Assembly: GCA_937880125.1 (NCBI GenBank) | Contig: CALFLU010000089.1 | Location: 1 to 24,798, forward strand | Direction of reading: 5' to 3' | Source of the DNA: an uncultured Eubacteriaceae bacterium | Lineage (GTDB): Bacteria > Bacillota > Clostridia > Eubacteriales > UBA1433 | DNA: 24,798 bases | Shown: positions 7,232 to 16,033 of the stretch, piece by piece | How positions within the stretch are numbered: the stretch's first letter is position 1 | Layout of the letters: every line of letters begins with the position of its first letter | Notes under the pieces: model-generated | Database searches by the model: none | Told to the model about the DNA's origin: nothing | Seen by the model: only the letters and a program-made list of their open reading frames with translations | Translations under genes and position numbers: made by a program

Positions 7232-8581
7232 ATGAATTCTTTGAAGACGAAAATCATAAAAAGTTATTTGGGTTTGTATGTGGCAATATGTATGATGATC
7301 GTTTTCGGATTATTTTTTGCATTCTTTGTTGCTGCGCCCAAAATGATGTATGCTGAGGATGCAAAGGCGATTCAGTCCAAAATGTCTCCGATGTTAAAGA
7401 GCGGATATTCGTACCAGGAGCACGATTCGCAAATACAGACCCTGGAGCGCATTTATGGCGTGCAGGTGGCAATCATTGCCGACGGCGATAAAGTGATTCG
7501 AGACGGCTCCGGTGCCTATGGCGATAAATTCGTTCAAAAAAGGGCCGTTATCAAAAAAATATTTCCTTCTTATTCTTTATTAAACAGCGGGGTTTTTGTT
7601 CACAAAACCCAATACAGCCCCGTGGACAATTTCTTAATTTTTTTCCCCATTCAGCGCTATCTTACAATTTTTTTCGTGACAATGTGGTCGTTGATTTCGA
7701 TGTTGGCTGCAGGGGCGATTTTGATTATGCTGTTGAGCAATGCCACCAATCGGCGCATTTTCAGACAATTGGAGAGTTTGGACGGGACCATCAAACGCAT
7801 CAATGCGGAAAACTTGGCCTTGCGCCTTGACGAAAAGGCAATTGATGATGAACTGCGCACGCTGGTGATGACAATCAACCAAATGATTGACGGCCTGCAA
7901 AGCAGTTATTTGCGCCAAAAACGATTTGTGTCCGATGTATCCCACGAGCTGAGAACCCCTATCAGCGTCATTGCAGGCTATGCCGCAATGCTGCAACGTT
8001 GGGGGAAAAATGACAAAGAAGTCATGGAAGAAGCGCTGCATGCCATTGAAGGGGAAACGAAAAACATGACCGATTTGGTGGAAAAACTTCTTTTTTTGGC
8101 GAGGCATGACAATAAGACGCTGCAGTATGAATTTCAAAAAATTTCCGTTACCGATATGTTGAAAGAAATATATCAAGAGACATTGTTGGTGGATGGCGAA
8201 CACAAAATCGACAAAAACATTCAAGAGGAATTGTTTGTTTGGGCAGATGAAAACAGACTCAAAGAAGTTATTCGCATTTTGTTGGACAACGCGCTGAAAT
8301 ATACGCCGAAAGAAAAAAATATCACCATTTCGGGAAGTAAAGAGGGGCGAACAATCAAAATAGCGATAGCCGATGAAGGCATCGGCATTGCCCATGAAGA
8401 AATGGATCAGATTTTCGATCGTTTTTATCGCACCGATAAAGCGCGAAACCACATCAAAGGCGACCACGGACTGGGTCTTTCCATCGCACGCTTAATTATT
8501 GCCGATCACGGCGGAAAAATTGAGGTATCAAGCAAACTGGGCGAAGGCAGCGTCTTTACCGTCATTTTACCCGCGAAATAA
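7232..8581 (+). CDS. Membrane sensor histidine kinase (HAMP, HisKA, HATPase)
   Basis: This 449-residue kinase partners the response regulator 4 bp upstream. It has a first membrane segment at about residues 13-34, an extracytoplasmic sensor region of about 110 residues, and a second membrane segment at about 143-168. A HAMP linker follows (about 170-225, with NRRIFRQLESLDGTI and LRTLVMTINQMIDGL). The HisKA box VSHELRTP has the phosphorylated His at 238. The ATPase domain shows LLDNALKY (Asn353, N box), DEGIGI (G1 box), FDRFYR (F box) and GLGLSIARLI (G2 box). The sensor region matches nothing I recognise, so the signal is unknown. No strong ribosome binding site is visible; translation may depend on coupling to the regulator. 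No clear terminator follows. Confidence 0.95.
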   Translation: MNSLKTKIIKSYLGLYVAICMMIVFGLFFAFFVAAPKMMYAEDAKAIQSKMSPMLKSGYSYQEHDSQIQTLERIYGVQVAIIADGDKVIRDGSGAYGDKFVQKRAVIKKIFPSYSLLNSGVFVHKTQYSPVDNFLIFFPIQRYLTIFFVTMWSLISMLAAGAILIMLLSNATNRRIFRQLESLDGTIKRINAENLALRLDEKAIDDELRTLVMTINQMIDGLQSSYLRQKRFVSDVSHELRTPISVIAGYAAMLQRWGKNDKEVMEEALHAIEGETKNMTDLVEKLLFLARHDNKTLQYEFQKISVTDMLKEIYQETLLVDGEHKIDKNIQEELFVWADENRLKEVIRILLDNALKYTPKEKNITISGSKEGRTIKIAIADEGIGIAHEEMDQIFDRFYRTDKARNHIKGDHGLGLSIARLIIADHGGKIEVSSKLGEGSVFTVILPAK

Positions 8582-8644
8582 ATAGAAAATATTCGTACAA
8601 TTCTGACGTTTTTCATCTAAAAAGCGATGTTTCTGATATAAATA

Positions 8645-8673
8645 TTGTGTTTTTTTATCTTTTTTGGTATATT
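8645..8673 (+). promoter_or_regulatory. Candidate promoter of the ferredoxin-AOR operon
   Basis: TTGTGT at 8645-8650, a 17-bp T-rich spacer and TATATT at 8668-8673 lie about 40 bp upstream of the ferredoxin start. The match to consensus is moderate. The intergenic stretch 8582-8713 shows nothing else convincing. Confidence 0.4.
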
Positions 8674-8713
8674 AAAACCAGAAATGATTCCTGCATTGCA
8701 AGGAGTGAAAAAA

Positions 8714-9100
8714 GTGAAAAAGCTGATTGTTCAAAATGAAAAATGTACGGGTTGCGGCATTTGCATGGTGGCGTGCGGTGCCACTTATTTTAAAGATGAG
8801 AGTTGTGAAAGTGCGCGGTTGAAAGTACGTGGCAACGAAGAGGAAGGTTTTGAAATTCAAACCTGTGTGCAGTGTGATGTGTGTATTGATATTTGTCCTG
8901 TCAACGCACTTTATCGCAACAATGACGATGTGGTGATGCTGGATAAGGAGCTGTGTGTCAACTGCATGATGTGTGTGGGGTTTTGCCCCCATGAGGTGAT
9001 GATATACAGCGACAAATGCGCAACGCCTTTTAAGTGTGTGCTTTGCGGTGTATGTGCAAAAAATTGCCCCACGGGCGCCTTGGTTCTGAAAGCAAAATAA
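8714..9100 (+). CDS. Polyferredoxin with four [4Fe-4S] motifs, electron partner of the AOR-like enzyme
   Basis: This 128-residue protein has four cysteine clusters: CTGCGICMVAC (residues 11-21), CVQCDVCIDICP, CVNCMMCVGFCP and CVLCGVCAKNCP. Each can ligate a [4Fe-4S] centre, although the first lacks the usual trailing Pro. It is likely the electron-transfer subunit for the AOR-family gene 15 bp downstream, as in YdhY/YdhV-like and AorA/B or BamBC-like pairs. I chose the GTG at 8714 because AGGAG lies 8 bp before it. Upstream in-frame starts at 8645 and 8705 would overlap the candidate promoter or the ribosome binding site. No signal peptide or membrane segment is seen, so it is cytosolic. Confidence 0.88.
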   Translation: MKKLIVQNEKCTGCGICMVACGATYFKDESCESARLKVRGNEEEGFEIQTCVQCDVCIDICPVNALYRNNDDVVMLDKELCVNCMMCVGFCPHEVMIYSDKCATPFKCVLCGVCAKNCPTGALVLKAK

Positions 9101-9115
9101 TAAGAGGTATTGTCG

Positions 9116-11281
9116 ATGTTAAAACAAAAACCCATTTCGGAATTTACGTATCTGCCGGCCGAGATTGATTGCGGCTATGCCAATAAAATTGTTTATTGCG
9201 ACTTGGATCGCTATGAAATCAGCGAAAAAATGCTGCCTGAAAAAATGAAAGAAACCTTTATCGGCGGCAAGGGATTTGGGCTGAAGTTGCTTTGGGATGC
9301 TGTGGATGAGAACACAAAATGGGACGATAATGACAACGAATTAATCATTACCACAGGGCCGCTGAGCGGACTGACGCAATATCCCGGTGCGGGTAGGGCG
9401 ATATTGACCACGCTCTCTCCGCTGACCAAGTTGCCCGTAGATGTAAACACGGGTGGATATTTTGGTCCTTATCTGAAGTTTTCGGGTTGGGACGGCATGG
9501 AAATACGCGGCAAAGCCGACAGAGACGTCATTTTATTTATCGATGGCAATGCAGGCATGATTCGCATCATCGATGCCACCTTTGTCAAGGAACGTGACAG
9601 CCATATTTTGGCTGCTTTTTTAATTGAAAAATTTGCCTCCTCCGACGAAGACAAAAAAAGTGTTGCGGTGCTCTCTTCGGGCAGGGGAGCCGAATATGCA
9701 AATATCGGCACCATCAACCTTGCGTTTTATGATGCAAAGCGCAATCAGGTTCGCCTGCGTCAAACGGGCAGGGGAGGAATGGGGACGGTATTGCGGAACA
9801 AAAAAATATTGGCCGTTGTTGTCAAATACAACAAGATCAACAATGCCCTAAACCATCCCGCCGACTTGGACACGGTAAACAGACTTGCCATTAAAATGCA
9901 CAAGACGGTTGCACGTCTCAACGACGAAGACGATGCGCTGCGCAATTGCGGCACGGCAAGTATTGTTACGTTGATGAACGAAAATGAGTTGTTGCCCGTC
10001 AACAACATGCAATATGGTTCACACCAGAACGCAAAAAATATGGATGCCTCCATTTTGCAAAAGAAATATTTCAAAAAAAACATGCCCGACGGGTGCTGGT
10101 ATGGCTGCTCCATTGCCTGCACAAAAGTGGTGGATGACTTTAAACTGAAAACGGGACCTTATCGAGGCAAAAAAGTGTCGATTGACGGTCCGGAATATGA
10201 AATATTGGCTTCGCTGGGCGCTAATTGCGGTATTTTTCAGTTGGAGGCCATTTTAGAATTGAACTTTTATTGTGACACCTATGGCATTGATGCGGTATCC
10301 TATGCCGTGGTGATGGCGTTTTTGATGGAGTGCTATGAGCGCGGCATTATCAACGATGAATTTACCGGGGAGCATAAACTGAACTTCGGCAACTACCGCG
10401 AGATGCTCAATGTGTTGCATGAAATGGCCGAAGGGCGCGGGCTGGGGTTGATTGCCGCCATAGGCCTGGAAGGAATAAAACAGCTGCTGATAGACGAATA
10501 CGGCGAAGACGTGGGTTTTTTAGACGACATTGCCATGGTACAAAGCGGCCTGGAGTTTGGTGAATACATGTCAAAAGAATCCTTGGCACAACAGGGAAGT
10601 TATGGACTGACCAACAAAGGACCGCAGCATGATCAATGTTGGATGATATCGATGGATATTATTCAAAACAATATCCCTGAGCTCGAAGACAAGGCAAGGG
10701 CGTTGATGATTTTTCCGCAATTTCGCTCGATGTTTGGCTTGTTTGGTCTTTGTCGGCTGCCCTGGAACCACATTATCCCCTGGCACGATAAGGATAGGCT
10801 CCAACAGGACGATAACCCGATCGGAGAGCAGATTAGAGATTATTGCAGTTTGTATGAAGCGGTGACCGGCAACAAGATAACGCTGGAAGACATGATGACA
10901 GCTTCGGAGAGAGTATCCACTTTTCAGAGATTGTTCAATAAGCGTATGGGAAAAGGCACCCGTGAGTTTGACATCATTCCTTATCGCGCAATGGGACCCG
11001 TGACAAAAAACGAATATCTGCATAAGCAAGACCACTACGATGCGCAATTGAGAAATGAAGTGAGAATTGATCCCGACGGATATGGCGTGGAAGAAAAAAT
11101 TGAGTTTTTGCGCCGTTATCGCTTGCAGCGCTATGAAGAATTGATGAAGGCGGTGTATCGACTGCGTCAGTGGGATGAGCGCGGTGTGCCGACCAAAGAG
11201 AAGTTGGAGCGTTTAAATTTGCACGAACCGCAGTATTTGGCAATTATTCAAGACGATACAAAACAATTTGCCGAGATTTGA
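9116..11281 (+). CDS. Tungsten/molybdenum aldehyde:ferredoxin oxidoreductase family protein
   Basis: At 721 residues this is a long AOR-family enzyme, close in size to YdhV-type members. Such enzymes carry a bis-pyranopterin W/Mo cofactor and one [4Fe-4S] cluster and oxidise aldehydes (or related substrates) with ferredoxin as acceptor. The N-terminal domain shows FIGGKGFGLKLL, TTGPLSG, GAGRAI and NTGGYFGPYLKFSGWDG. The cluster ligands appear as Cys327, Cys331, Cys335 and Cys546 (LFGLCRLPW). The first three are spaced C-x3-C-x3-C, whereas classical AOR has C-x2-C-x3-C. GPEYEILASLG and GIDAVSYAVVMAF are further family motifs. The ATG at 9116 has AGAGGT 8 bp upstream; an in-frame TTG at 9110 is less likely. 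The ferredoxin gene precedes it and glycerate kinase follows after 10 bp. The substrate is not predictable from sequence alone. Confidence 0.9.
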   Translation: MLKQKPISEFTYLPAEIDCGYANKIVYCDLDRYEISEKMLPEKMKETFIGGKGFGLKLLWDAVDENTKWDDNDNELIITTGPLSGLTQYPGAGRAILTTLSPLTKLPVDVNTGGYFGPYLKFSGWDGMEIRGKADRDVILFIDGNAGMIRIIDATFVKERDSHILAAFLIEKFASSDEDKKSVAVLSSGRGAEYANIGTINLAFYDAKRNQVRLRQTGRGGMGTVLRNKKILAVVVKYNKINNALNHPADLDTVNRLAIKMHKTVARLNDEDDALRNCGTASIVTLMNENELLPVNNMQYGSHQNAKNMDASILQKKYFKKNMPDGCWYGCSIACTKVVDDFKLKTGPYRGKKVSIDGPEYEILASLGANCGIFQLEAILELNFYCDTYGIDAVSYAVVMAFLMECYERGIINDEFTGEHKLNFGNYREMLNVLHEMAEGRGLGLIAAIGLEGIKQLLIDEYGEDVGFLDDIAMVQSGLEFGEYMSKESLAQQGSYGLTNKGPQHDQCWMISMDIIQNNIPELEDKARALMIFPQFRSMFGLFGLCRLPWNHIIPWHDKDRLQQDDNPIGEQIRDYCSLYEAVTGNKITLEDMMTASERVSTFQRLFNKRMGKGTREFDIIPYRAMGPVTKNEYLHKQDHYDAQLRNEVRIDPDGYGVEEKIEFLRRYRLQRYEELMKAVYRLRQWDERGVPTKEKLERLNLHEPQYLAIIQDDTKQFAEI

Positions 11282-11291
11282 GGAAAAAGCG

Positions 11292-12458
11292 ATGAAAATC
11301 ATAATTGCCGTGGATTCTTTTAAAGGAACCCTTTCTTCCTTTGAAGCCGCAAGCGCAATTGAAAAGGGAATAAGACGCTTGGACGAATTTTCGCAAACGA
11401 CGATTGAGATTTATCCCATTGCCGACGGCGGAGAAGGCACCTTGGAGTCAATTTACCAATATGATAAAAGTGCGCAAATACACACCCTCAAAGCAAAGGG
11501 TGCGCTGGGAAAAGAAATTTCAGCTCCGTTTTTAACTTTTGTCAAAGATGCAAAGCCGCAAGCCGTGGTGGAAACAGCGAGCATTGTTGGACTCACTATG
11601 ACAAAAAAGGAAGAAAGAGATGTGTTGCACGCCTCCACCTATGGCGTGGGACAAGTGATTAAAAAAATCCTCGATATGGGCATTGGCACCATTTATCTGG
11701 GGATTGGCGGCACGGGAACCAATGATGCGGGAATCGGCATGCTGAATGCACTGGGTATGCGTTTTTTAGATGAGAAACAACGTGATGTGGGTTATTATCC
11801 GAAAGAGATCGGAAACATTGCCGCCATAGATTTTGGCGGCTTTGACAAACGCATTGCCACTACGGAATTTGTCACGATTTGTGATGTGACAAACCCCTTT
11901 TACGGACCCAACGGCGCCACCTATGTATACGGGCCGCAAAAGGGCGTGACAGAGGCGTTGCGAGAGTCCATTGATAAAATGTTTCAATCGTACAACGCCG
12001 TCGTTTTGAAAACGACGGGCATTGATATGCAACAGCGCAGCGGCACGGGCGCCGGGGGTGGCATCGGCGGTGCGGCACAGGTGTTTTTGGGTGCACAAAT
12101 GCAGACGGGTGCCGATTGGATGATTGATTATTTGGGGCTGGAAAAAGCCATTGCAGAGGCAGACTTAATCATTACCGGAGAGGGCAAAACGGACAGTCAA
12201 ACACTCCATGACAAGCTGCCCATGCGCATCGGACTTTTGGCGAAAAAATACGGCAAACGTGCCATTGTTATCAGTGGGGACAAAAGCCTTGGCAGAGAAG
12301 AGTTAAAGCCCTATGGCATTGATGATATATGGGCGGTGACGGATTATTTTTCGCCCGAAAGGGCCATGTCCGTCGCCTTTGAGTCGCTGACGGAGGCGTC
12401 AAGTATGGCGGCAACAGAGCTGCTGTCTAAAATAAACAATCCCGCAGGGGCGGAGTGA
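11292..12458 (+). CDS. glxK: Glycerate kinase (GlxK/GarK family)
   Basis: This 388-residue enzyme phosphorylates D-glycerate, usually to 2-phosphoglycerate in this family, and feeds lower glycolysis. Family motifs are AVDSFKGTLSS at the N-terminus, ADGGEGTLE, GIGGTGTNDAGIGML, TNPFYGPNGATYVYGPQKG, GAGGGIGGA and ITGEGKTDSQT. The ATG at 11292 follows TGAGGA with about 8 bp spacing; the in-frame ATG-like start at 11268 would overlap the AOR gene by 14 bp and adds residues not typical of the family. The stop overlaps the next gene's upstream region, so these genes are cotranscribed. Its place right after an aldehyde oxidoreductase raises the idea of glyceraldehyde to glycerate to phosphoglycerate, but that is inference. 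Confidence 0.93.
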   Translation: MKIIIAVDSFKGTLSSFEAASAIEKGIRRLDEFSQTTIEIYPIADGGEGTLESIYQYDKSAQIHTLKAKGALGKEISAPFLTFVKDAKPQAVVETASIVGLTMTKKEERDVLHASTYGVGQVIKKILDMGIGTIYLGIGGTGTNDAGIGMLNALGMRFLDEKQRDVGYYPKEIGNIAAIDFGGFDKRIATTEFVTICDVTNPFYGPNGATYVYGPQKGVTEALRESIDKMFQSYNAVVLKTTGIDMQQRSGTGAGGGIGGAAQVFLGAQMQTGADWMIDYLGLEKAIAEADLIITGEGKTDSQTLHDKLPMRIGLLAKKYGKRAIVISGDKSLGREELKPYGIDDIWAVTDYFSPERAMSVAFESLTEASSMAATELLSKINNPAGAE

Positions 12459-12463
12459 GTTGT

Positions 12464-13768
12464 ATGCGCATTTTTGATTTAATTGAAAAAAAGAAGCACA
12501 ATATCGCTTTGACGGATGGAGAAATTGCCTATTTGGTCAAGGGATACATGAGCGGTGAGATCGAAGATTATCAAATGTCTGCCTTTTTAATGGCATGCTG
12601 GTTTCATAAACTCACAAGAAAAGAAACCACAGCTCTTACGCTGGCCATGGCACATTCGGGAGAAATGACGAATCTGCATGATGTGGCGGGAATCAAAGCC
12701 GACAAGCATTCCACCGGGGGTGTCGGCGACAAAATCACATTGATTTTGGTGCCGATTATGGCGAGTTTGGGCATCAAAATGGCCAAAACATCCGGAAGAG
12801 GGCTGGGTTACACAGGAGGAACCATCGACAAATTGCAGTCCATTGATGGGCTCAATGTGCAGCTCTCTCAAGAAGCTTTTATTGAAGCGTTGGATAAGAT
12901 AGGGATGGTTATCAGCAGCCAAAGCGGCAATTTGGCACCTGCCGACAAAAAAATCTATGCACTCAGAGACGTGACGGCACTGGTGGACGACAGAGCGCTG
13001 ATTGCCTCCAGCATCATGAGCAAGAAGCTGGCAGCGGGTGCGGATATTATTGTACTGGATGTTAAATGCGGCAGCGGTGCGTTTATGAAAGATATGCATT
13101 CAGCGCAGCATCTGGCAAGACTGCTGGTGGATATCGGCAAAGATGCAAACAGGCAAACATCGGCGGTAATTACGGATATGAATGTCCCCTTGGGACGCGC
13201 TGTGGGCAACGCCCTTGAAATAAAAGAGGCCGTTTCTTGCCTGAAAGGGGAGATGCCGCAAGATATTGAGCAAGTGGTCTTGGCTTTGGGCACGCAAATA
13301 TTGCTGATGAGCCAAAAGGCGGCGAATGAAGAAGAGGCCGTATCTATGATACGAGAAGAAATAGAAAGCCTGCGCGCTTTTGATAAATTTTGCGCCTTTG
13401 TCGCACATCAAAACGGAGATGTTGCACAGGTCAAAGACAGCACCTTGCTGCCCAGGGCAGCCGTCGAAAGGCGTATTTATGCCCCGAAACAAGGATATAT
13501 TTGCGGCTATGACTGCGAAATGGTGGGCAAAGCCGCACTTGCGGCAGGAGCGGGACGTGAAAAAAAAGAAGATGACATAGATCACGGCGCGGGTGTATAC
13601 TTGGAAAAAGTATATGGCGACAAAGTGGATAAAGATCAATGGGTTGCCACTGTTTATGCCTCCGGCGAAAGCAAGGCAGACCAAGCGGCACAGTTGCTGC
13701 AGGCAAGCCTGGAGATTTCGCAAAAACAACCTGAAAAAAGAATGATGATTAAGGAAATTATTCATTGA
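12464..13768 (+). CDS. pdp: Pyrimidine-nucleoside phosphorylase
   Basis: The enzyme splits uridine, thymidine or deoxyuridine with phosphate into base and (deoxy)ribose-1-phosphate. It has 434 residues, almost the length of the Bacillus Pdp. Clear motifs are IKADKHSTGGVGDK (phosphate and substrate binding), SGRGLGYTGGTIDKL, SQSGNLAPADKK, ALRDVTALV and SIMSKKLAAGADIIVLDVK. The C-terminal domain is complete, with AGAGREKKEDDIDHGAG. The ATG at 12464 is preceded by GGAG at 8 bp; an in-frame GTG at 12455 overlaps the glycerate kinase stop and is less likely. Thymidine phosphorylase DeoA has the same fold, but the starting sequence MRIFDLIEKKK and the DKHSTGGVGD context fit the PyNP branch. Its stop overlaps the recX start. 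Confidence 0.94.
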   Translation: MRIFDLIEKKKHNIALTDGEIAYLVKGYMSGEIEDYQMSAFLMACWFHKLTRKETTALTLAMAHSGEMTNLHDVAGIKADKHSTGGVGDKITLILVPIMASLGIKMAKTSGRGLGYTGGTIDKLQSIDGLNVQLSQEAFIEALDKIGMVISSQSGNLAPADKKIYALRDVTALVDDRALIASSIMSKKLAAGADIIVLDVKCGSGAFMKDMHSAQHLARLLVDIGKDANRQTSAVITDMNVPLGRAVGNALEIKEAVSCLKGEMPQDIEQVVLALGTQILLMSQKAANEEEAVSMIREEIESLRAFDKFCAFVAHQNGDVAQVKDSTLLPRAAVERRIYAPKQGYICGYDCEMVGKAALAAGAGREKKEDDIDHGAGVYLEKVYGDKVDKDQWVATVYASGESKADQAAQLLQASLEISQKQPEKRMMIKEIIH

Positions 13769-14256
13769 AAAAACACAGCACAACACCCTGGAACGTTTCG
13801 CTAAACTATTTGGCGAAAAAAAACAGAACCGAAAAAGAGATGCGCACACATCTTGTTCGATACGAATTTAGCCATGAAGAAGTCGATGATTGCATTGAGC
13901 GGCTTAAGGCACAAGGCTATATTGACGACAGAGAATATGCCCGTCACTCGCTGATGAAAAAATATATGCAAAAAAACGACTCCACGGCCATGATTCGTCA
14001 GCGCCTCAAAAATGAAGGCATTAAGCAAGAGATCATTGAAGAAATTATGGAAAACATGGACAAAGAATATGAGTCGGACGCCTTCGAAAGATTTTTGCAT
14101 AAAGAAGTGCGTTATAAAGAGGAAAAAGATATCCGGTGGGAAAAAATCTATCGCAAGGCAATGCGACTGGGATTTGATTCCTCAATGATATATTTACATG
14201 CACAGGCAAAACAAAACGACGAAGAACAAACAAGTAGCGAGGGAGAGGACCTATGA
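13765..14256 (+). CDS. recX: RecX-family regulatory protein
   Basis: RecX modulates RecA filaments. This 163-residue protein shows the three-helix repeat pattern: NVSLNYLAKKNRTEKEMRTHL, then IERLKAQGYIDDREYARHSL and IRQRLKNEGIKQEIIEEIM. A Lys/Arg-rich C-terminal repeat follows (RWEKIYRKAMRLGFDSSMI). The start is TTG, with AAGGA 9 bp upstream and a 4-bp overlap with the preceding stop (TTGA). No other in-frame start keeps the conserved first repeat. The acidic tail (DEEQTSSEGEDL) is normal. The neighbouring metabolic genes do not explain its presence; coupling appears to be positional. Confidence 0.9.
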   Translation: MKKHSTTPWNVSLNYLAKKNRTEKEMRTHLVRYEFSHEEVDDCIERLKAQGYIDDREYARHSLMKKYMQKNDSTAMIRQRLKNEGIKQEIIEEIMENMDKEYESDAFERFLHKEVRYKEEKDIRWEKIYRKAMRLGFDSSMIYLHAQAKQNDEEQTSSEGEDL

Positions 14257-15215
14257 ACATTTCGGTAATCGGTTGCGGCAGGTGGGGGACCTTTCACGCA
14301 GTATACAGCGCAGATATTGGCCACAAAGTTATTTTGTGGGGGCGTGAAGGCTCTGAAAATATGCGGCAACTGATGCAAGAGAGAAAAAACGAATATATAG
14401 CACTGCCTGATTCAGTGGAATTGACACAAGACATTGCCTATGCGGTGGATTCGTCAGAATATATTATTATCTCTATCAGCTCGCAGAAGCTGCGCGATTT
14501 TTTGCAAAGTGTACGCGAATTGGATTTTTCGAAAAAAGTTTTAATTTTATGCATGAAGGGCATTGAACAGGGCAGCGGCAAGCGCTTGACACAAGTGGTT
14601 GAAGAATTTTTGCCCCGAGTGCCCGTGGCGATTTGGGTAGGGCCGGGTCATGTGCAAAATTATGTTCAAAAGATACCGAACTGCATGGTGGTTGATTCAA
14701 AAGACAAAGAGATCACGGCTCGGATTGTACGGGATTTTAACACACACCTCATGCGGCTTTATATCGGTGAAGACATCATCGGTGCCGAGATCGGTGCTGC
14801 GGCCAAAAACGTTATCGGCATTGCTGCAGGCATGCTTGACGGCATGGGCTATACCAGTTTGAAAGGTGCGTTGATGGCGCGCGGTGCCAGAGAAGTATCT
14901 CGTTTAATCAAGGCCATGGGCGGCAACGAACTGACGGCCTACGGGCTTTCGCATTTGGGTGATTATGAGGCCACGCTGTTTTCGCCTTACAGCAACAATC
15001 GACGATTCGGCGAAGCCTATGTAAAAAAAGAAGCCTTTGACAAATTGGCCGAAGGCATGTACACCACCGATGCCATGCTGCTTTTGGCGGAGAGAAACAA
15101 TGTGGACATTCCCATTACCAAGGGTGTCAAAGACATTTTGTATTATCATAAAGATCCCAAAGATGTGATGAAAGAATTGTTTATCAGAGCGGTTAAAACA
15201 GAATTTGATAATTAA
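14253..15215 (+). CDS. gpsA: Glycerol-3-phosphate dehydrogenase [NAD(P)+]-type protein
   Basis: GpsA reduces dihydroxyacetone phosphate to sn-glycerol-3-phosphate for phospholipid synthesis. The 320-residue protein begins with a Rossmann motif (ISVIGCGRWGTFHA; the family usually reads GAGSWGTALA). It then has SISSQKLRDFL, CMKGIE, and the GPSHAEE-like segment changed to GPGHVQNYV. The catalytic region shows GAAAKNVIGIAAGM, where the conserved Lys sits, and then RGAREVSRLIKAMGG, GLSHLGDYEAT and SNNRRFG. It starts in an ATGA overlap with recX with GGGAGAGG upstream. The operon then ends at a strong hairpin at 15218. The altered GPSHAEE motif is unusual, so a related substrate cannot be excluded, but GpsA is the best call. 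Confidence 0.88.
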   Translation: MNISVIGCGRWGTFHAVYSADIGHKVILWGREGSENMRQLMQERKNEYIALPDSVELTQDIAYAVDSSEYIIISISSQKLRDFLQSVRELDFSKKVLILCMKGIEQGSGKRLTQVVEEFLPRVPVAIWVGPGHVQNYVQKIPNCMVVDSKDKEITARIVRDFNTHLMRLYIGEDIIGAEIGAAAKNVIGIAAGMLDGMGYTSLKGALMARGAREVSRLIKAMGGNELTAYGLSHLGDYEATLFSPYSNNRRFGEAYVKKEAFDKLAEGMYTTDAMLLLAERNNVDIPITKGVKDILYYHKDPKDVMKELFIRAVKTEFDN

Positions 15216-15217
15216 AC

Positions 15218-15252
15218 AAAACGCGAATACGATTTTATCGATTCGCGTTTTT
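15218..15252. terminator. Bidirectional intrinsic terminator between gpsA and the GntR gene
   Basis: Arms 15218-15233 and 15237-15251 (AAAACGCGAAT...CGAT) pair over 15 bp with one bulged base and a TTT loop. The hairpin is followed by T's in the + direction and begins with A's that act as T's in the - direction. It overlaps the last codons of the convergent regulator gene. Confidence 0.85.
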
Positions 15253-15981
15253 GGTTGCATTAAAGGCATTCATCATTTCAAGACGGTCTTGGATTATTTT
15301 TGTGTTGTCGTTGTATATTTCGTCACGACTTTTCGTGGTCAATAAAGAAATGTGTCTGCGTGAGGCGGCTTCGGCCACTTCTTTATTTTGCAGTTCAATG
15401 GACTGGTAAATAAAATAATGCTCCTTGCTCAAAAAACCGTAGAGGTTTTTGTCGGCGGTGATGTAGACGCGATAGCGCTTCATTTGCGGGTCGATATTTT
15501 TATAGGCATCGATTAAATATTTGTTTTTGCTGCAGAGTATGATGTATTCGTGAAAGGTGTTTTCGGCGGCAAAGACATTTTTATAATCCCCCGACTGATA
15601 GGCCTTGTCCAATGCCACGGTGTAATCGTAGAGTGTTTTTAATTCCGCCTCGGTGATGCGCACCGCAGCATACCCTGCGGCCAGGGGTTCCAAAACATAA
15701 CGAAAGCTGTTTAAATCAAAGTAGTCTTCTGCATTGAAAGGCGCAATTATCGTGCCCTTGCCGCGGGTTTTGATGACAAAGCCGTCTCGTTCGAGTTGGT
15801 TGATGGCATCGCGCACCGGGGTTCTGCTGACACCCAAATTGTCTGCCAATTTGCTCTCGACGAGCTTTGTACCCGGCAGGTAATTGAAGTCAATGATTTC
15901 ATTCAAGATATATTCGTGGACAATGTCCGCCAAAGGTTTGAAAGGGTTTTCGTTTTGCATTTGGCGAAGGGTACGATTCAT
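15235..15981 (-). CDS. GntR-family transcriptional regulator with FCD ligand domain
   Basis: This 248-residue regulator has an N-terminal winged helix at about 15-75 (LPGTKLVESKLADNLGVSRTPVRDAINQLERDGF is the classic GntR helix-turn-helix region, cut short here only by description). The C-terminal helical FCD domain follows (FRYVLEPLAAGYAA, NTFHEYIILCS, and a late His), probably binding a carboxylate with a metal. I use the ATG at 15981 because AGGATGG lies about 8 bp upstream; an in-frame ATG at 15993 adds four residues but would have its AGG directly against the start. It is divergent from the 2-oxoacid:ferredoxin oxidoreductase operon, and palindromes overlap that operon's promoter, so repression relieved by an organic or 2-oxo acid is the likely mode. 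That is inference. Confidence 0.88.
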   Translation of the reverse strand: MNRTLRQMQNENPFKPLADIVHEYILNEIIDFNYLPGTKLVESKLADNLGVSRTPVRDAINQLERDGFVIKTRGKGTIIAPFNAEDYFDLNSFRYVLEPLAAGYAAVRITEAELKTLYDYTVALDKAYQSGDYKNVFAAENTFHEYIILCSKNKYLIDAYKNIDPQMKRYRVYITADKNLYGFLSKEHYFIYQSIELQNKEVAEAASRRHISLLTTKSRDEIYNDNTKIIQDRLEMMNAFNATKNANR

Positions 15982-16033
15982 GACACAAACCATCCTGTTG
16001 ATATGATTTTTTTACCGAAAATGTTCTGTTTCT

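Noticed and set aside
7634..8467. Long antisense ORF (277 codons) opposite the histidine kinase
   Set aside because: It lies wholly within the kinase gene on the opposite strand, lacks recognisable motifs and is rich in Phe/Gln/His as expected for a shadow frame.
8591..8630. Possible terminator after the histidine kinase (CGTTTTT...AAAAAGCG)
   Set aside because: Short A/T stem with a bulge and no following T-run; too weak to annotate.
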